Assembly (NCBI RefSeq): GCF_937138205.1
Contig: NZ_CAKZOT010000058.1
Location: 1 to 64,000 of the forward strand
Direction of reading: 5' to 3'
DNA from: an uncultured Rhodospira sp.
Lineage (GTDB): Bacteria > Pseudomonadota > Alphaproteobacteria > Rhodospirillales > Rhodospirillaceae
Length of the DNA: 64,000 nucleotides
The notes under the pieces: generated by a model
What the model was told of the DNA's origin: nothing
Databases searched by the model: none
What the model saw: the letters and a program-made list of their open reading frames with translations, nothing else
Translations under genes and position numbers: made by a program
Shown: positions 21,556-30,224 of the stretch, piece after piece
Layout: each line of letters opens with the position of its first letter
Position numbering within the stretch: the first letter of the stretch is position 1

Positions 21556-22938
21556 TCACGCGTCACGCCCTTCCGCGCCGGGCCACAACCTTGCCGGAAC
21601 AGACTCCACCGCGGCGGCCAGCGCCGCACCCAGCGTGTCGACAATCTCGGTGACATGCTCGGGACCGATGATGAACGACGGCGCCAACAAAATGTGGTCG
21701 CCGCGCCGTCCGTCAACCGTTCCGCCCATGGGATAGCACATGAGCCCGCGCGCCATGGCCTCGCGCTTGACGCGCGCGTGCAGCCGCGCGGCGGGATCGA
21801 ATGGGTCCTTGGTCGTGCGATCAGCGACCAGTTCCAGGCCGAGCAGCAGCCCGCGCCCGCGAATGTCCCCCACATGCGGGTGCTGGCCAAAGGCCGCCTC
21901 CAGCGCCGCGCGCAGCGCCGTTCCCTGCGCGCGCACGTTCTCCAGAAGGCCGTCCTCGTGCAACCGGAGCTGAACCGCCAGCGCGGCGGCACAGGCCGTG
22001 GCGTGGCCCATGTAGGTGTGGCCGTGCTGGAAAAAACCGCTTCCTGCGACAATGGCGTCGTGGAGTCGCGCCGCGCACAGCATGGCGCCGATCGGCTGGT
22101 AGCCGGCGCCGAGTCCCTTGGCCGCCAGCAGGATGTCGGGCGACACACCATCCTCGGTGCAGGCGAACAGGTGCCCAGTGCGCCCCATGCCGCACATCAC
22201 TTCGTCAAGGATCAGCAGCACGCCGTGCCGGTCGCAGATTTCGCGCACGCGTTTCAGATAGCCGGGCACCGCCGGCACCGCGCCGGCCGTCGCGCCCACC
22301 ACCGGCTCGGCGATGAACGCGGCAACAGTGCGCGGGTCCAGGTCGAGAATCGCCGCCTCCAACTCGTCGGCGACGCGCTGGCCGTAATCCTCCTCGCTCT
22401 CGCCCTCGGCGCGGTCGCGGTAGGCATAACAGGGCGCGATATGCCGCGCCGGCATCAGCATGGGCTCGAACGGCTCACGGCGCCACTGGTTGCCGCCCAC
22501 AGCGAGGGCGCCCAGGGTGTTGCCGTGATAGCTCTGGCGGCGGGCGATGACGCGGTGGCGGTCGGGCTCGCCGATCTCCAGGAAGTACTGGCGCGCCAGT
22601 TTCAGCGCCGCCTCGGCCGCCTCCGAACCGCCGGAGACGAAATAGACCTTGTCGAGCCGGTTGTCCGGAATCGTCGCCTCGGCGCGGGCGATCAGATGGT
22701 CGGCCAAATCCTCGGCCGCCCGCGACGTGAAAAACGCCGAGTGGGCATAGGCCAGGCTGTCCACCTGCTCCTTGATCGCCGCGCCCACGGCCGGATCGCT
22801 GTACCCCAGGCAGGACACCGCCGCGCCCCCACAGGCGTCCAGGTATCGCCGCCCCTGGGCGTCGATCACCCAGGGCCCGTCCCCCGCCACGGCAACCGGA
22901 TAGTCCGTGTCGGGATGCCGGTGAAAGACATGGCTCAT
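21556..22938 (-). CDS. Class III PLP-dependent aminotransferase
   Basis: A 460-residue fold-type I aminotransferase. Motifs include VYFVSGGSEAAEAALKLARQ, YHGNTLGALAVGG, the PLP-pocket aspartate in LLILDEVMCGMGRTG, and the Schiff-base lysine in AAKGLGAGYQPIGA (about residue 279). This group acts on omega-amino acids, diamines or keto acids; the sequence does not say which. It overlaps the rpiR stop by 4 nt and lies upstream of a TAXI/TRAP transporter, so it probably deaminates the imported compound or a product of it. The roseobacter taurine locus (tpa with a TRAP system) is a loose analogy only. Confidence 0.9.
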   Translation of the reverse strand: MSHVFHRHPDTDYPVAVAGDGPWVIDAQGRRYLDACGGAAVSCLGYSDPAVGAAIKEQVDSLAYAHSAFFTSRAAEDLADHLIARAEATIPDNRLDKVYFVSGGSEAAEAALKLARQYFLEIGEPDRHRVIARRQSYHGNTLGALAVGGNQWRREPFEPMLMPARHIAPCYAYRDRAEGESEEDYGQRVADELEAAILDLDPRTVAAFIAEPVVGATAGAVPAVPGYLKRVREICDRHGVLLILDEVMCGMGRTGHLFACTEDGVSPDILLAAKGLGAGYQPIGAMLCAARLHDAIVAGSGFFQHGHTYMGHATACAAALAVQLRLHEDGLLENVRAQGTALRAALEAAFGQHPHVGDIRGRGLLLGLELVADRTTKDPFDPAARLHARVKREAMARGLMCYPMGGTVDGRRGDHILLAPSFIIGPEHVTEIVDTLGAALAAAVESVPARLWPGAEGRDA

Positions 22939-23918
22939 GCGTGTCTCCGTCGCCGTTTGGGTTCACGCCAGTAGGCGGCGGACGCTTCGAGTTCCTGTTC
23001 GGTGCGGGTCAGCGATTCGAGGGCATCCTCGCCGCCGTCGACGACCAGCAGCGCCAACAGGGCCTGGATCTGGGCCAGGGCGGGCACCAGCGACTGGAAG
23101 TAGCTGGGCGAGGCGGTGTCGACGACGATCGTCTCCCGGGCGCCGTCGGCCAGGGGCGAAACCAGGCTGTCCGTCACGGCCACCACCTCGGCGCCCTTGC
23201 CCCGGGCGACCCCGGTCGCCCGCACCGTATCCTCGGTGTAGGGACGAAAGCCGATGGCCAGGACGACATCGCCCTCGCCGGCACGCATCACCTTGTCGAG
23301 CATGGTGCCGGCGTGGCCATCCACCAGCACCGCGTTGCCGCACACGAACCCGTAGGCGTAGTGGAAGAAGTACGCCAGGGCGAAGCACGACCGCATTCCC
23401 ACCACGTAGACCGTCCGCGCATCGCGGATCAGGTCACGCGTGCGCTGCAGGGCCAGGCCGTTGGTCCCGGTCAGGGCCTCGCTCAAGGCGAGCGAATCGG
23501 CCCGTGCGAGTTCGTCCAGCAACGGTTCGCACGATCCCCGCGCCGCCGGGGCGCGGGCCTGAAGGGTGCGGGCGCGGGCCACGAACGCCCCCTCGCCCCC
23601 GCGCAGCCACATCCGGTAGGGTTCGCGGAACGACTCATAGCCGTCGAATCCCAGGCCCCGGGCCAGCCGCACCATGGTCGACGGCTTGACGCCGGCGTGG
23701 TCCGCCAGCCGCCGCATGGAGGTCAGCGCCACCTCTTCCGGATGCGCCAGCACGTACCGGGCGGCCTGCCGCAACTGTGGGCTGAGGGAGGCCTGGGCGT
23801 CCTTGATGCGCGCACTGATCTCCGCCAGCGGGCCGGTTTCCGGCACCGGAGGCGGGCCGGTCAGGTCGGCCGTCTGGCTGGCCGGAGCCGTATCGGTCAG
23901 GTCGGTCATTCCGGTCAT
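22935..23918 (-). CDS. MurR/RpiR family transcriptional regulator
   Basis: A 327-residue regulator with an N-terminal helix-turn-helix of the RpiR type (LTSMRRLADHAGVKPSTMVR, about residues 63-82) and a C-terminal SIS domain that normally senses a phosphosugar or related ligand (TVYVVGMRSCFALAYFFHYA; DVVLAIGFRPYTEDT). An acidic/Pro-rich N-terminal leader of about 30 residues precedes the DNA-binding domain. It is the first gene of the leftward operon and overlaps the aminotransferase start. A good promoter and paired GTGAAAC boxes lie upstream, so autoregulation or regulation of the operon is likely. Confidence 0.92.
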   Translation of the reverse strand: MTGMTDLTDTAPASQTADLTGPPPVPETGPLAEISARIKDAQASLSPQLRQAARYVLAHPEEVALTSMRRLADHAGVKPSTMVRLARGLGFDGYESFREPYRMWLRGGEGAFVARARTLQARAPAARGSCEPLLDELARADSLALSEALTGTNGLALQRTRDLIRDARTVYVVGMRSCFALAYFFHYAYGFVCGNAVLVDGHAGTMLDKVMRAGEGDVVLAIGFRPYTEDTVRATGVARGKGAEVVAVTDSLVSPLADGARETIVVDTASPSYFQSLVPALAQIQALLALLVVDGGEDALESLTRTEQELEASAAYWREPKRRRRHA

Positions 23919-23978
23919 GTCCCCCGTCCGCGAGCGGCGCCGGGCAGCCGGGCGCGTGCCGCGCCTGCCCGTGCCCCG

Positions 23979-24007
23979 ACTGTACGAACGGGATCGCGCC
24001 CTGCCAA
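23979..24007 (-). promoter_or_regulatory. Promoter of the rpiR-aminotransferase operon
   Basis: On the minus strand TTGGCA (24007-24002) and TACAGT (23984-23979) are separated by exactly 17 bp. The -10 lies about 60 nt upstream of the rpiR start codon. This is one of the better sigma-70 matches in the window. Confidence 0.55.
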
Positions 24008-24014
24008 CACCAAT

Positions 24015-24030
24015 GTTTCACTTGTTTCAC
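24015..24030. promoter_or_regulatory. Paired GTTTCAC boxes, candidate regulator site
   Basis: GTTTCAC occurs twice, at 24015-24021 and 24024-24030, with a 9-bp period. They sit just upstream of the -35 element of the rpiR promoter and in the gap between rpiR and apt. A direct repeat about one helical turn apart is typical of a dimer-binding site. Binding by the RpiR protein is inferred, not shown. Confidence 0.4.
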
Positions 24031-24166
24031 GCGCGATGGAAGGTCAACCGACCGTTTCCGCACTGCGGCAAAAGGGACCGGGCACGCCCATTTCCCGGCA
24101 CCGGGCGCTTTTCATGCGCGAGCGGTGCCCTTAGGATGGCCCCGGTTTTTCTGGAGGGGTTAGCCC

Positions 24167-24682
24167 ATGGATCTCAAGGATTACATCCGTTCGATTCCCG
24201 ATTTCCCGAAGCCGGGGATCCTGTTTTATGACGTGTCCACCCTTTTGGCGCACGCCGACGCTTGGCAGGTGACCATGGGCCGCATGGCCAAGGCCGCGCG
24301 GGCGCATCAGCCCGACGTCATCGCCGGCGTTGAATCGCGTGGGTTCCTGGTGGCCGCCCCTCTGGCGCTGAAGCTCGGCTGCGGATTCATCATGGTCCGA
24401 AAAAGGGGCAAGCTGCCCGGCGCCACGATCCAGCACACGTATCAACTCGAATACGGCGAGGACACGGTCGAAATCCAGGACGGCGCCATCGAACCGGGAC
24501 AGCGGGTGATTCTCGTGGACGACCTTCTGGCCACCGGCGGCACCTGCACGGCCTCCATCGAACTGTTGCGCAAGGTCGGCGCCGAGGTGTGCGCCATGGC
24601 GTGCATCATCGAACTCGGGTTCCTGAAAGGCCGCGAGCGCGTCGACGTGCCGGTGCACGCGCTGGTCACGTATGACGAGTAG
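24167..24682 (+). CDS. apt: Adenine phosphoribosyltransferase
   Basis: A 171-residue purine salvage enzyme that makes AMP from adenine and PRPP in the cytoplasm. The N-terminal [19 protein letters not shown], the ESRGF loop and the PRPP-binding [14 protein letters not shown] (about residues 111-124) are all present. Length is typical. The start follows GGAGGGG. It is a single gene between the divergent rpiR operon and a convergent SulP gene. Confidence 0.96.
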   Translation: MDLKDYIRSIPDFPKPGILFYDVSTLLAHADAWQVTMGRMAKAARAHQPDVIAGVESRGFLVAAPLALKLGCGFIMVRKRGKLPGATIQHTYQLEYGEDTVEIQDGAIEPGQRVILVDDLLATGGTCTASIELLRKVGAEVCAMACIIELGFLKGRERVDVPVHALVTYDE

Positions 24683-24718
24683 TCTTCCCTTGGCGCGGAA
24701 CGGCCGGTAACCTGGATG

Positions 24719-26455
24719 CTAGTCCGGTGGGGGCGAGTCCGACCGTGGCCCTCGGGCACGCTCCACCGCATCATCGATGGACGGGGCGTAGGTCGCCAGC
24801 GGTGACCGCACCCCGTGCGTCAGCAACGCCTTCCGCGCGCCGCGAGACGTGCCCGTGAGATAGACCGCGACTCCGTGCCGGTGCGCCTTGCGGACCAGTC
24901 CGTTGAGCATGTTGGCCGCCGAAGAGTCGATGAACGGTACATTGGCGAAGTCCAGAACAAGCGCCGTGTGCGCGTCGGCAATCCGGTCCAGAACAGACCC
25001 CACGGTCGCAGCGGCACCGAAGAAAAAGGCGCCACTGATGCGATAGACCACCACACCGCGGTCGGTCGCCTCTTGCGGGTGGTAGGGTGTCCGTTCGGCT
25101 GGCGATCCGTCCGCACGGTCCTCGCCAACCGGAGGAACATGGGCCTCGATCGAAACGGCGCGCGACATGCGGTGGATGAACAACAGCGCGCCCAACGCGA
25201 AGCCGACGATGATGGCTTCCGTCAGATCGCGGAACACTGTCAGCAGGAAGGTCACCAACAGAACCGCCGCGTCCCCCCGGCTGGAACGCAACAGGGTCAC
25301 GAAGGCGTCTTTTTCCAACATGTTCCAGGCGATGACGGTCAAAACCCCGGCCAGCGCCGCCAAGGGAATATAGGCGGCGAGTGGCGCCGCGATCATGACA
25401 AAAGCCAGCAGGACCAGGGCGTGCAGCATCCCGGCGACCGGCCCGTGGGCGCCCGCGCGGATATTGGTGGCGGTGCGGGCAATGGCGCCGGTGACCACCA
25501 TGCCGCCGAACAGGGCGGTGCCAATGTTGGCTGTGCCCTGGGCCAACAGTTCGCAATTGGACCGGTGCCGTCGTCCGGTCATGCCGTCGGCCACCACTGC
25601 CGAAAGCAGGGATTCAATCGATCCCAACAGGGCGAAGGCCAGGGCATTGGGCAAGACCGCCACCACTTTTTCCCACGTCATGGGCGGCAAGGCCGGCATC
25701 GGCAGGCCCTGGGGAATCCCACCGAAGTGGTTGCCAATGGTTGCCACCGGCAGGTCCGCCAGTAGCGTGACCAAGGCCGCACCGACAACGGCAAGCAGGA
25801 GGCTGGGCCACGCGGGCCGCCAGCGCTTCAGCGCCAGGATGACGGCGATGGTCCCCAACGCCACGGCAACGGCGGACGGCGTCACGGTGGGCAGGCTGTG
25901 CCACAGCACCGGGATCTTGTCGAACAGAGGTCCGGGTTCTGGCGCGTTCAGGGACAGGCCCAACAGGTCTTTGATCTGGCTCGCGAAAATGATGACCGCG
26001 ATGCCGCCGGTGAAGCCGACCGTGACAGGGTATGGAATGAACTGAATATAACTGCCCAGCCGCAAAGCCCCCATCACCAGCAGGATGACGCCTGCCATCA
26101 TGGTCGCCAGCAGCATTCCGTCGACACCGTGCTGGTGGACCGTGCCCGCCACCAGAACGATGAAGGCCCCCGCCGGGCCGCCGATCTGGAAGCGGCTGCC
26201 GCCGATCAGGGAGATGATAAACCCGCCGACGATGGCCGCGTACAAACCCCGGTCAGGAGAGACACCGGACGCGATGGCGATGGCCATCGACAACGGCAGG
26301 GCCACGACGGCCACGGTCAGCGCCGCGACGGCGTCGGCGCGCAACTCCCGCAGCCCATACCCTTCCCGCAGCACGGTGACGAGCTTCGGCGTGAACAGGA
26401 CGGCAAGGTCCCGCGTTGGGTCGGCCTGGACGGGAGTTGACGGCGTCTTGGGCAT
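24719..26455 (-). CDS. SulP family anion transporter with STAS domain
   Basis: A 578-residue permease. The membrane part begins after about 45 residues (LRADAVAALTVAVVALPLSM), with the family motif FIISLIGGSRFQIGGPAGAF and about ten further hydrophobic segments. The C-terminal 100 residues form a STAS domain (VVVYRISGAFFFGAAA; VPFIDSSAANML with the conserved serine region). SulP proteins move sulfate, bicarbonate or other anions. No carbonic anhydrase is linked here, so the substrate is open. The start is set at MPKTPSTP (26455); the extra in-frame residues upstream are Arg-rich and less likely. Confidence 0.92.
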   Translation of the reverse strand: MPKTPSTPVQADPTRDLAVLFTPKLVTVLREGYGLRELRADAVAALTVAVVALPLSMAIAIASGVSPDRGLYAAIVGGFIISLIGGSRFQIGGPAGAFIVLVAGTVHQHGVDGMLLATMMAGVILLVMGALRLGSYIQFIPYPVTVGFTGGIAVIIFASQIKDLLGLSLNAPEPGPLFDKIPVLWHSLPTVTPSAVAVALGTIAVILALKRWRPAWPSLLLAVVGAALVTLLADLPVATIGNHFGGIPQGLPMPALPPMTWEKVVAVLPNALAFALLGSIESLLSAVVADGMTGRRHRSNCELLAQGTANIGTALFGGMVVTGAIARTATNIRAGAHGPVAGMLHALVLLAFVMIAAPLAAYIPLAALAGVLTVIAWNMLEKDAFVTLLRSSRGDAAVLLVTFLLTVFRDLTEAIIVGFALGALLFIHRMSRAVSIEAHVPPVGEDRADGSPAERTPYHPQEATDRGVVVYRISGAFFFGAAATVGSVLDRIADAHTALVLDFANVPFIDSSAANMLNGLVRKAHRHGVAVYLTGTSRGARKALLTHGVRSPLATYAPSIDDAVERARGPRSDSPPPD

Positions 26456-26603
26456 GAGCCTGCGGGGTCCGGTCTGGATCGGGGAGCGGAGCCGCGTGTG
26501 CCGGGCGGGGACGGCCCGAACCACCATCCCCGTTTTCACCGTGGGTCACAGTCAGACCCTGATTCGGATCCGGCTTTTGCTCGTCCGCGACAGAACTCTC
26601 AAC

Positions 26604-27143
26604 TCACGGTGCGTCCACCTTAGCGGCGAAGGTGTTCATGCTGCTGAGGTACGTGTTGACGAGAACGCGAAGAGCTTCGCGCCCGATGCCGCCGGTGGCG
26701 TTGATGTCCAGTTCCAGGACCGGGTCGTTGTCGTCGTCGAGGAACGCCCGCCCCCAACGCAGGCCCTTGTTGTATTCGTTGATCGTATCCAGGCCGACGC
26801 CGCTGCGCGAGCGGTAGTAGCTGTACATGCGGATGTCTTCGCATCCCACAGGCTGGCAATCATGGAAGAACACCGCCAAACGCTCGCCGACCAGCGCCGC
26901 CGTACCGTCGGCGACAATCAGCGGATCGCCGACGTCGTCGGTCGTGATTTCGTATCGAACCCCGGCCTCGTCGAGGATCGCGGCCACGTCGGCCGTGGTG
27001 ATCTTGGTCATCATTTGGCCGGACGATGACGTCGCACCGGCGGTTGACTTCGAGACCGTGCCTTGGGCCATCGCCGGCACCGCGAGGGCGACGGCCAGGG
27101 CGACGGCGGTCGCCACGGCGACCGGACGGAAGGTCAGACGCAT
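26604..27143 (-). CDS. YbjN domain protein with signal peptide
   Basis: A 179-residue protein. A signal peptide (residues 1-26, AVALAVALAVPAMA) directs it to the periplasm. The rest matches the YbjN family (PF10722): TTADVAAILDEAGVRYE, a central MYSYYRSRSGVG and the typical INEYNKGLRWGRAFLDDDND followed by LELDINATGG. E. coli YbjN is cytoplasmic and linked to stress and motility; exported alphaproteobacterial forms are uncharacterised. The start at 27143 has a GGAGGAGG ribosome binding site. Two cysteines in HDCQPVGCED could form a disulfide. The function is unknown. Confidence 0.85.
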   Translation of the reverse strand: MRLTFRPVAVATAVALAVALAVPAMAQGTVSKSTAGATSSSGQMMTKITTADVAAILDEAGVRYEITTDDVGDPLIVADGTAALVGERLAVFFHDCQPVGCEDIRMYSYYRSRSGVGLDTINEYNKGLRWGRAFLDDDNDPVLELDINATGGIGREALRVLVNTYLSSMNTFAAKVDAP

Positions 27144-27276
27144 GGGGAACCTCCTCCTGCTGCTGGTTGGGGACGCCCTGGAACGAACACCGGACTGGAC
27201 GCGCGTCCTCCAAGAGGATAGCCGACCGCCGCCCGACCCCGCCACCGCGCAAAGGGCGCGGCCGTCCTTCCTTCGG

Positions 27277-28812
27277 TCAGCGCGCCAGCCGTGCCGCCCC
27301 GCCCCGGCGAGGGTCGCCGACCGCCTCGAACGTGCCGTCCGCATGGCGCAGCGCCACATGCACACCGCCGAAGAACATGGAGCGGTCCGGCCAGACGCGA
27401 TGCTCGGAGCAGGCGGCCGCCAGGGCGGCAACACTCTCCGCGTCCCAACCGGCCTCGATGTCCAGATGGCCGCGTTCCATGTGCAGGCGCGACGCCTCCA
27501 CCGCCTCGGCTGGCGCGCGCTCGCCGGCCACCAAGCCGCAGATCACCTGCAGCAGGGCCGTACGGATGCGGTTCGACCCGCCCGAGCCCAGAGCCATCAC
27601 CGTGCCGTCCGGGCGTTCGAGCAGGCTCGGCGCCATCATCGAGGACACCCGCTCATCCGGCCGCCAGCCGAAAAAGCCGTTCGGGTTGAGGTCTTCCTCA
27701 CCCAGCATGTTGTTGAGCATGAAGCCCAGGCCGGGGACCATGTGCCCGCAGCCCTCGCCGTTCGACACCGTGCAGGCGGCGGCGTTGCCGGCACCGTCCA
27801 GGACCGACATGTGGGTCGTGCCGCCCACCTTGCAGGCCCGGTCCTTCAGCGCGGCGCGCCACCGGGCCAGCTCCGGGTCCGCCAGCAGGCGGGCGACCCG
27901 CTCCTCGGTGACACCCGATGCGAGGCCGACGGCGTCCCGCGCCTGGCCGGTCAGGTGCATGATATCCGCCAGTCGCACCGGATCGGGCGCCGGCCCGTCC
28001 TCGGCCAGGGCCAGCCCGAACGAGATCAGCGCCCCACCCGACGACGGCGGCGGGTTGGTCAGCACCCGCGACCCCCGAAAGCGCCGATCCAGGGGCGCGT
28101 GGCGCAGCACGCGGTACGCTCGGATATCCTCCAGGGTGAGCAGGCCCCCCTCGGCGCACAGGGCGGCCATCGCCCGCGCGGCCGGACCGTCGCGGAACAG
28201 CCGCTCACCCTCGCGGCCGAGCGCCTCCAGCGTGTCCGCCAGGGCCGGCATGGGCAGCGGCGCGTTCGCCGGGCACGGCCGGGAGTCGTCGCCAACCGCG
28301 CCAAACACCGCGCGCGCCCCCGCCGTGTGCGTCAGGATGGGCGCAATGACTCCCATAATATGCGCCTGCAGAGGCGCCAGCGGTGGCCCGCTTCGGGCGA
28401 GCCGTATGGCCGGCTCCAGCAGGCGGGCCAGCGGCAGCCGGCCCAGGTCGCGCTGGATGGCGCACAGACCGGGAATCATGCCCGGCACGGCGGCGGCGGC
28501 ACAGCCGACGTGAAATTCCTGGGTGGTGGCGCCGAAATCGGCGTCCACGGGCACAAAGTCCAACGCCGCCCGGTCGACCGACGCGGCACGACCCGGGGTC
28601 TGGGCGAAAAAGTCCAGCACCAGCGGCGATTGTCCCTCGGGGTGCGCCAGCAGGAACCCGCCGCCGCCGGGGGAACTCAGGGCCGGTTCGACCACGAACG
28701 ACGCGGCCAGCGCCGCCACCACGGCATCAAAGGCGGTGCCCCCGTCCTCCAGGATCTCGACCGCCGCCGCTGCCGTTTCGTCGTGGCCCGCCGCCACCGC
28801 CCCCGCTGCCAT
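27277..28812 (-). CDS. Gamma-glutamyltransferase family protein
   Basis: A 511-residue N-terminal nucleophile hydrolase. The autocatalytic cleavage site and nucleophile are in GGTTHMSVLD; the second threonine is expected to be the nucleophile. GSGGSNRIRTALLQV binds the gamma-glutamyl group in the family. FDAVVAALAASFVVEP at the N-terminus is typical. The start is set at MAAGAVAAGH (28812). No signal peptide is obvious, unlike the periplasmic E. coli Ggt, which suggests a cytoplasmic hydrolase of the YwrD-like group. The substrate is unknown. Confidence 0.88.
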   Translation of the reverse strand: MAAGAVAAGHDETAAAAVEILEDGGTAFDAVVAALAASFVVEPALSSPGGGGFLLAHPEGQSPLVLDFFAQTPGRAASVDRAALDFVPVDADFGATTQEFHVGCAAAAVPGMIPGLCAIQRDLGRLPLARLLEPAIRLARSGPPLAPLQAHIMGVIAPILTHTAGARAVFGAVGDDSRPCPANAPLPMPALADTLEALGREGERLFRDGPAARAMAALCAEGGLLTLEDIRAYRVLRHAPLDRRFRGSRVLTNPPPSSGGALISFGLALAEDGPAPDPVRLADIMHLTGQARDAVGLASGVTEERVARLLADPELARWRAALKDRACKVGGTTHMSVLDGAGNAAACTVSNGEGCGHMVPGLGFMLNNMLGEEDLNPNGFFGWRPDERVSSMMAPSLLERPDGTVMALGSGGSNRIRTALLQVICGLVAGERAPAEAVEASRLHMERGHLDIEAGWDAESVAALAAACSEHRVWPDRSMFFGGVHVALRHADGTFEAVGDPRRGGAARLAR

Positions 28813-28988
28813 GGTTCGCCCTGCTCCCCCACCGTCTCCGCCGCCCCTTATGGCGTGGGCGGGCGGATCATGGCAAGTCGGTGACACGCTCTGGGTCGAT
28901 GAGCGGGCGCGCGAAGCCCACCAGTGCGCCCTGCGTCCCGCCGCGGCGGCCCTTGACCCGTTGTGACCCCCCGGGCGATAACCACCGC

Positions 28989-29273
28989 ATGTTCGGAGTC
29001 AGCCTCGGCAAGGTGCTCTTCACGGTCCTCGTGGTGGCCGTGGTGTGGGGCGCCTTCAAGTACTACAGCCGCGCCCTTGGCGGATCGTCGTCGAAGGACC
29101 GCCCCAGCCTGCGCCAGCGGGTGGAGAAGGCGGCCCAGGACGCTGTGCGCAAGCGGATGAGCGAGCGCGGCGAGGGGAGCGGCGCTCCACCGGCCGAGGA
29201 CTTGGTGCGCTGCCCCAACTGCGGCGCCTGGCACGCGCCGGGCGCCCGGTGTGACTGCGGCTACGGCCGCTGA
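28989..29273 (+). CDS. Small membrane-anchored zinc-ribbon-like protein
   Basis: A 94-residue protein with one N-terminal membrane helix (KVLFTVLVVAVVWGAFKYY, residues 8-26), a basic linker and a C-terminal four-cysteine motif (CPNCGAW and CDCG) that could hold zinc. The arrangement recalls small PP0621-like proteins, but no function is known. It is a lone rightward gene between two leftward genes. The start at 28989 is chosen because the hydrophobic helix begins there; an ordinary Shine-Dalgarno sequence is not evident. Confidence 0.7.
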   Translation: MFGVSLGKVLFTVLVVAVVWGAFKYYSRALGGSSSKDRPSLRQRVEKAAQDAVRKRMSERGEGSGAPPAEDLVRCPNCGAWHAPGARCDCGYGR

Positions 29274-29285
29274 GTGGCGCGTCCC

Positions 29286-30221
29286 CTATCTCGCCGCCCC
29301 GGCTCGCTGGCGCCGTCTCTGCCACAGGAACTCCACCAGCACCGCGCCGCAGATGACGGCGATGGCCGCCATCTGGATGGCGGTGATCGGCTGCGCTAGG
29401 ATCACCAGCGCCAGCGCCGCCGCGATCACGGGTTTCAGGAAGAACAGGTAGCTCGCCCGCGTGATGTCCGGCGCGTGGGCCAGCCCGCCGATCCACAGAT
29501 ACTGCGTCAGGGTGGTGTTCCACAGCCCGATGGCCAGCAGGCTCCAGGCCTCGCGCGGCGGCCGCTCCGGCAAGGTTGTGGGATCAACCCACACGCCGAA
29601 CGCCACGCCCACCAGCAGCCACAGCCCAATCCCGCCCAGGAACATGGACAGTGCGGTGGTGCGCAAGGCGCCGTAGCGGCCGATGATCGGCTTCATCAGC
29701 ACCGAATAGACCGCCACCAGGGCGGCACACCCCAGGGCCATTAGCAGGCCGACCAGCGACTCGCCGGACTCGACCAGTCGGCCCAGGACGCCGTCCGTCA
29801 GCAACAGGGCCACGCCCAGCACGGCGGCCGCGCCGGTGAGCCATTTGGCGGCGCTGATGGGCTGGCGGTTGATGACCAGGTTGGCCAGTCCGACCCAGAT
29901 GGGGATGGTGGTGACCAGGGTGGCCACCTGGATCACCGTGGCGTGGTCCAGCGCCCAATGGAACAGCAGATAGGCGAGACTGACGCCGATCAGGGACAGG
30001 GCGAGCAGCCGCCCGCCGGCCTCGCGCAACGGGGTGATCATGTCGCGCGCGCCCGGCACGGCCAGCGCCACCAGCAGCAGGCCGGTGCCGCCCAGCAGAT
30101 AGCGCCAGCTCGACACCTCCGGTCCAGCCACGCCCGAATAGACGGCGACGAACTCGCTGGAGGCATGGCCCAGCACGCCGATCAGCACGGCCCCGTACGC
30201 CACGGCGGGATTGCTCCACAT
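29286..30221 (-). CDS. EamA/DMT family transporter
   Basis: A 311-residue inner-membrane protein with about ten predicted helices in two EamA repeats, ending in a short basic tail (RRRQRAGAAR). Family members export amino acids, metabolites or drugs. The gene lies 3 nt downstream of the alpha/beta hydrolase gene on the same strand, so the two are probably co-transcribed and may handle the same compound. The substrate cannot be deduced. Confidence 0.9.
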   Translation of the reverse strand: MWSNPAVAYGAVLIGVLGHASSEFVAVYSGVAGPEVSSWRYLLGGTGLLLVALAVPGARDMITPLREAGGRLLALSLIGVSLAYLLFHWALDHATVIQVATLVTTIPIWVGLANLVINRQPISAAKWLTGAAAVLGVALLLTDGVLGRLVESGESLVGLLMALGCAALVAVYSVLMKPIIGRYGALRTTALSMFLGGIGLWLLVGVAFGVWVDPTTLPERPPREAWSLLAIGLWNTTLTQYLWIGGLAHAPDITRASYLFFLKPVIAAALALVILAQPITAIQMAAIAVICGAVLVEFLWQRRRQRAGAAR

Positions 30222-30224
30222 GCC

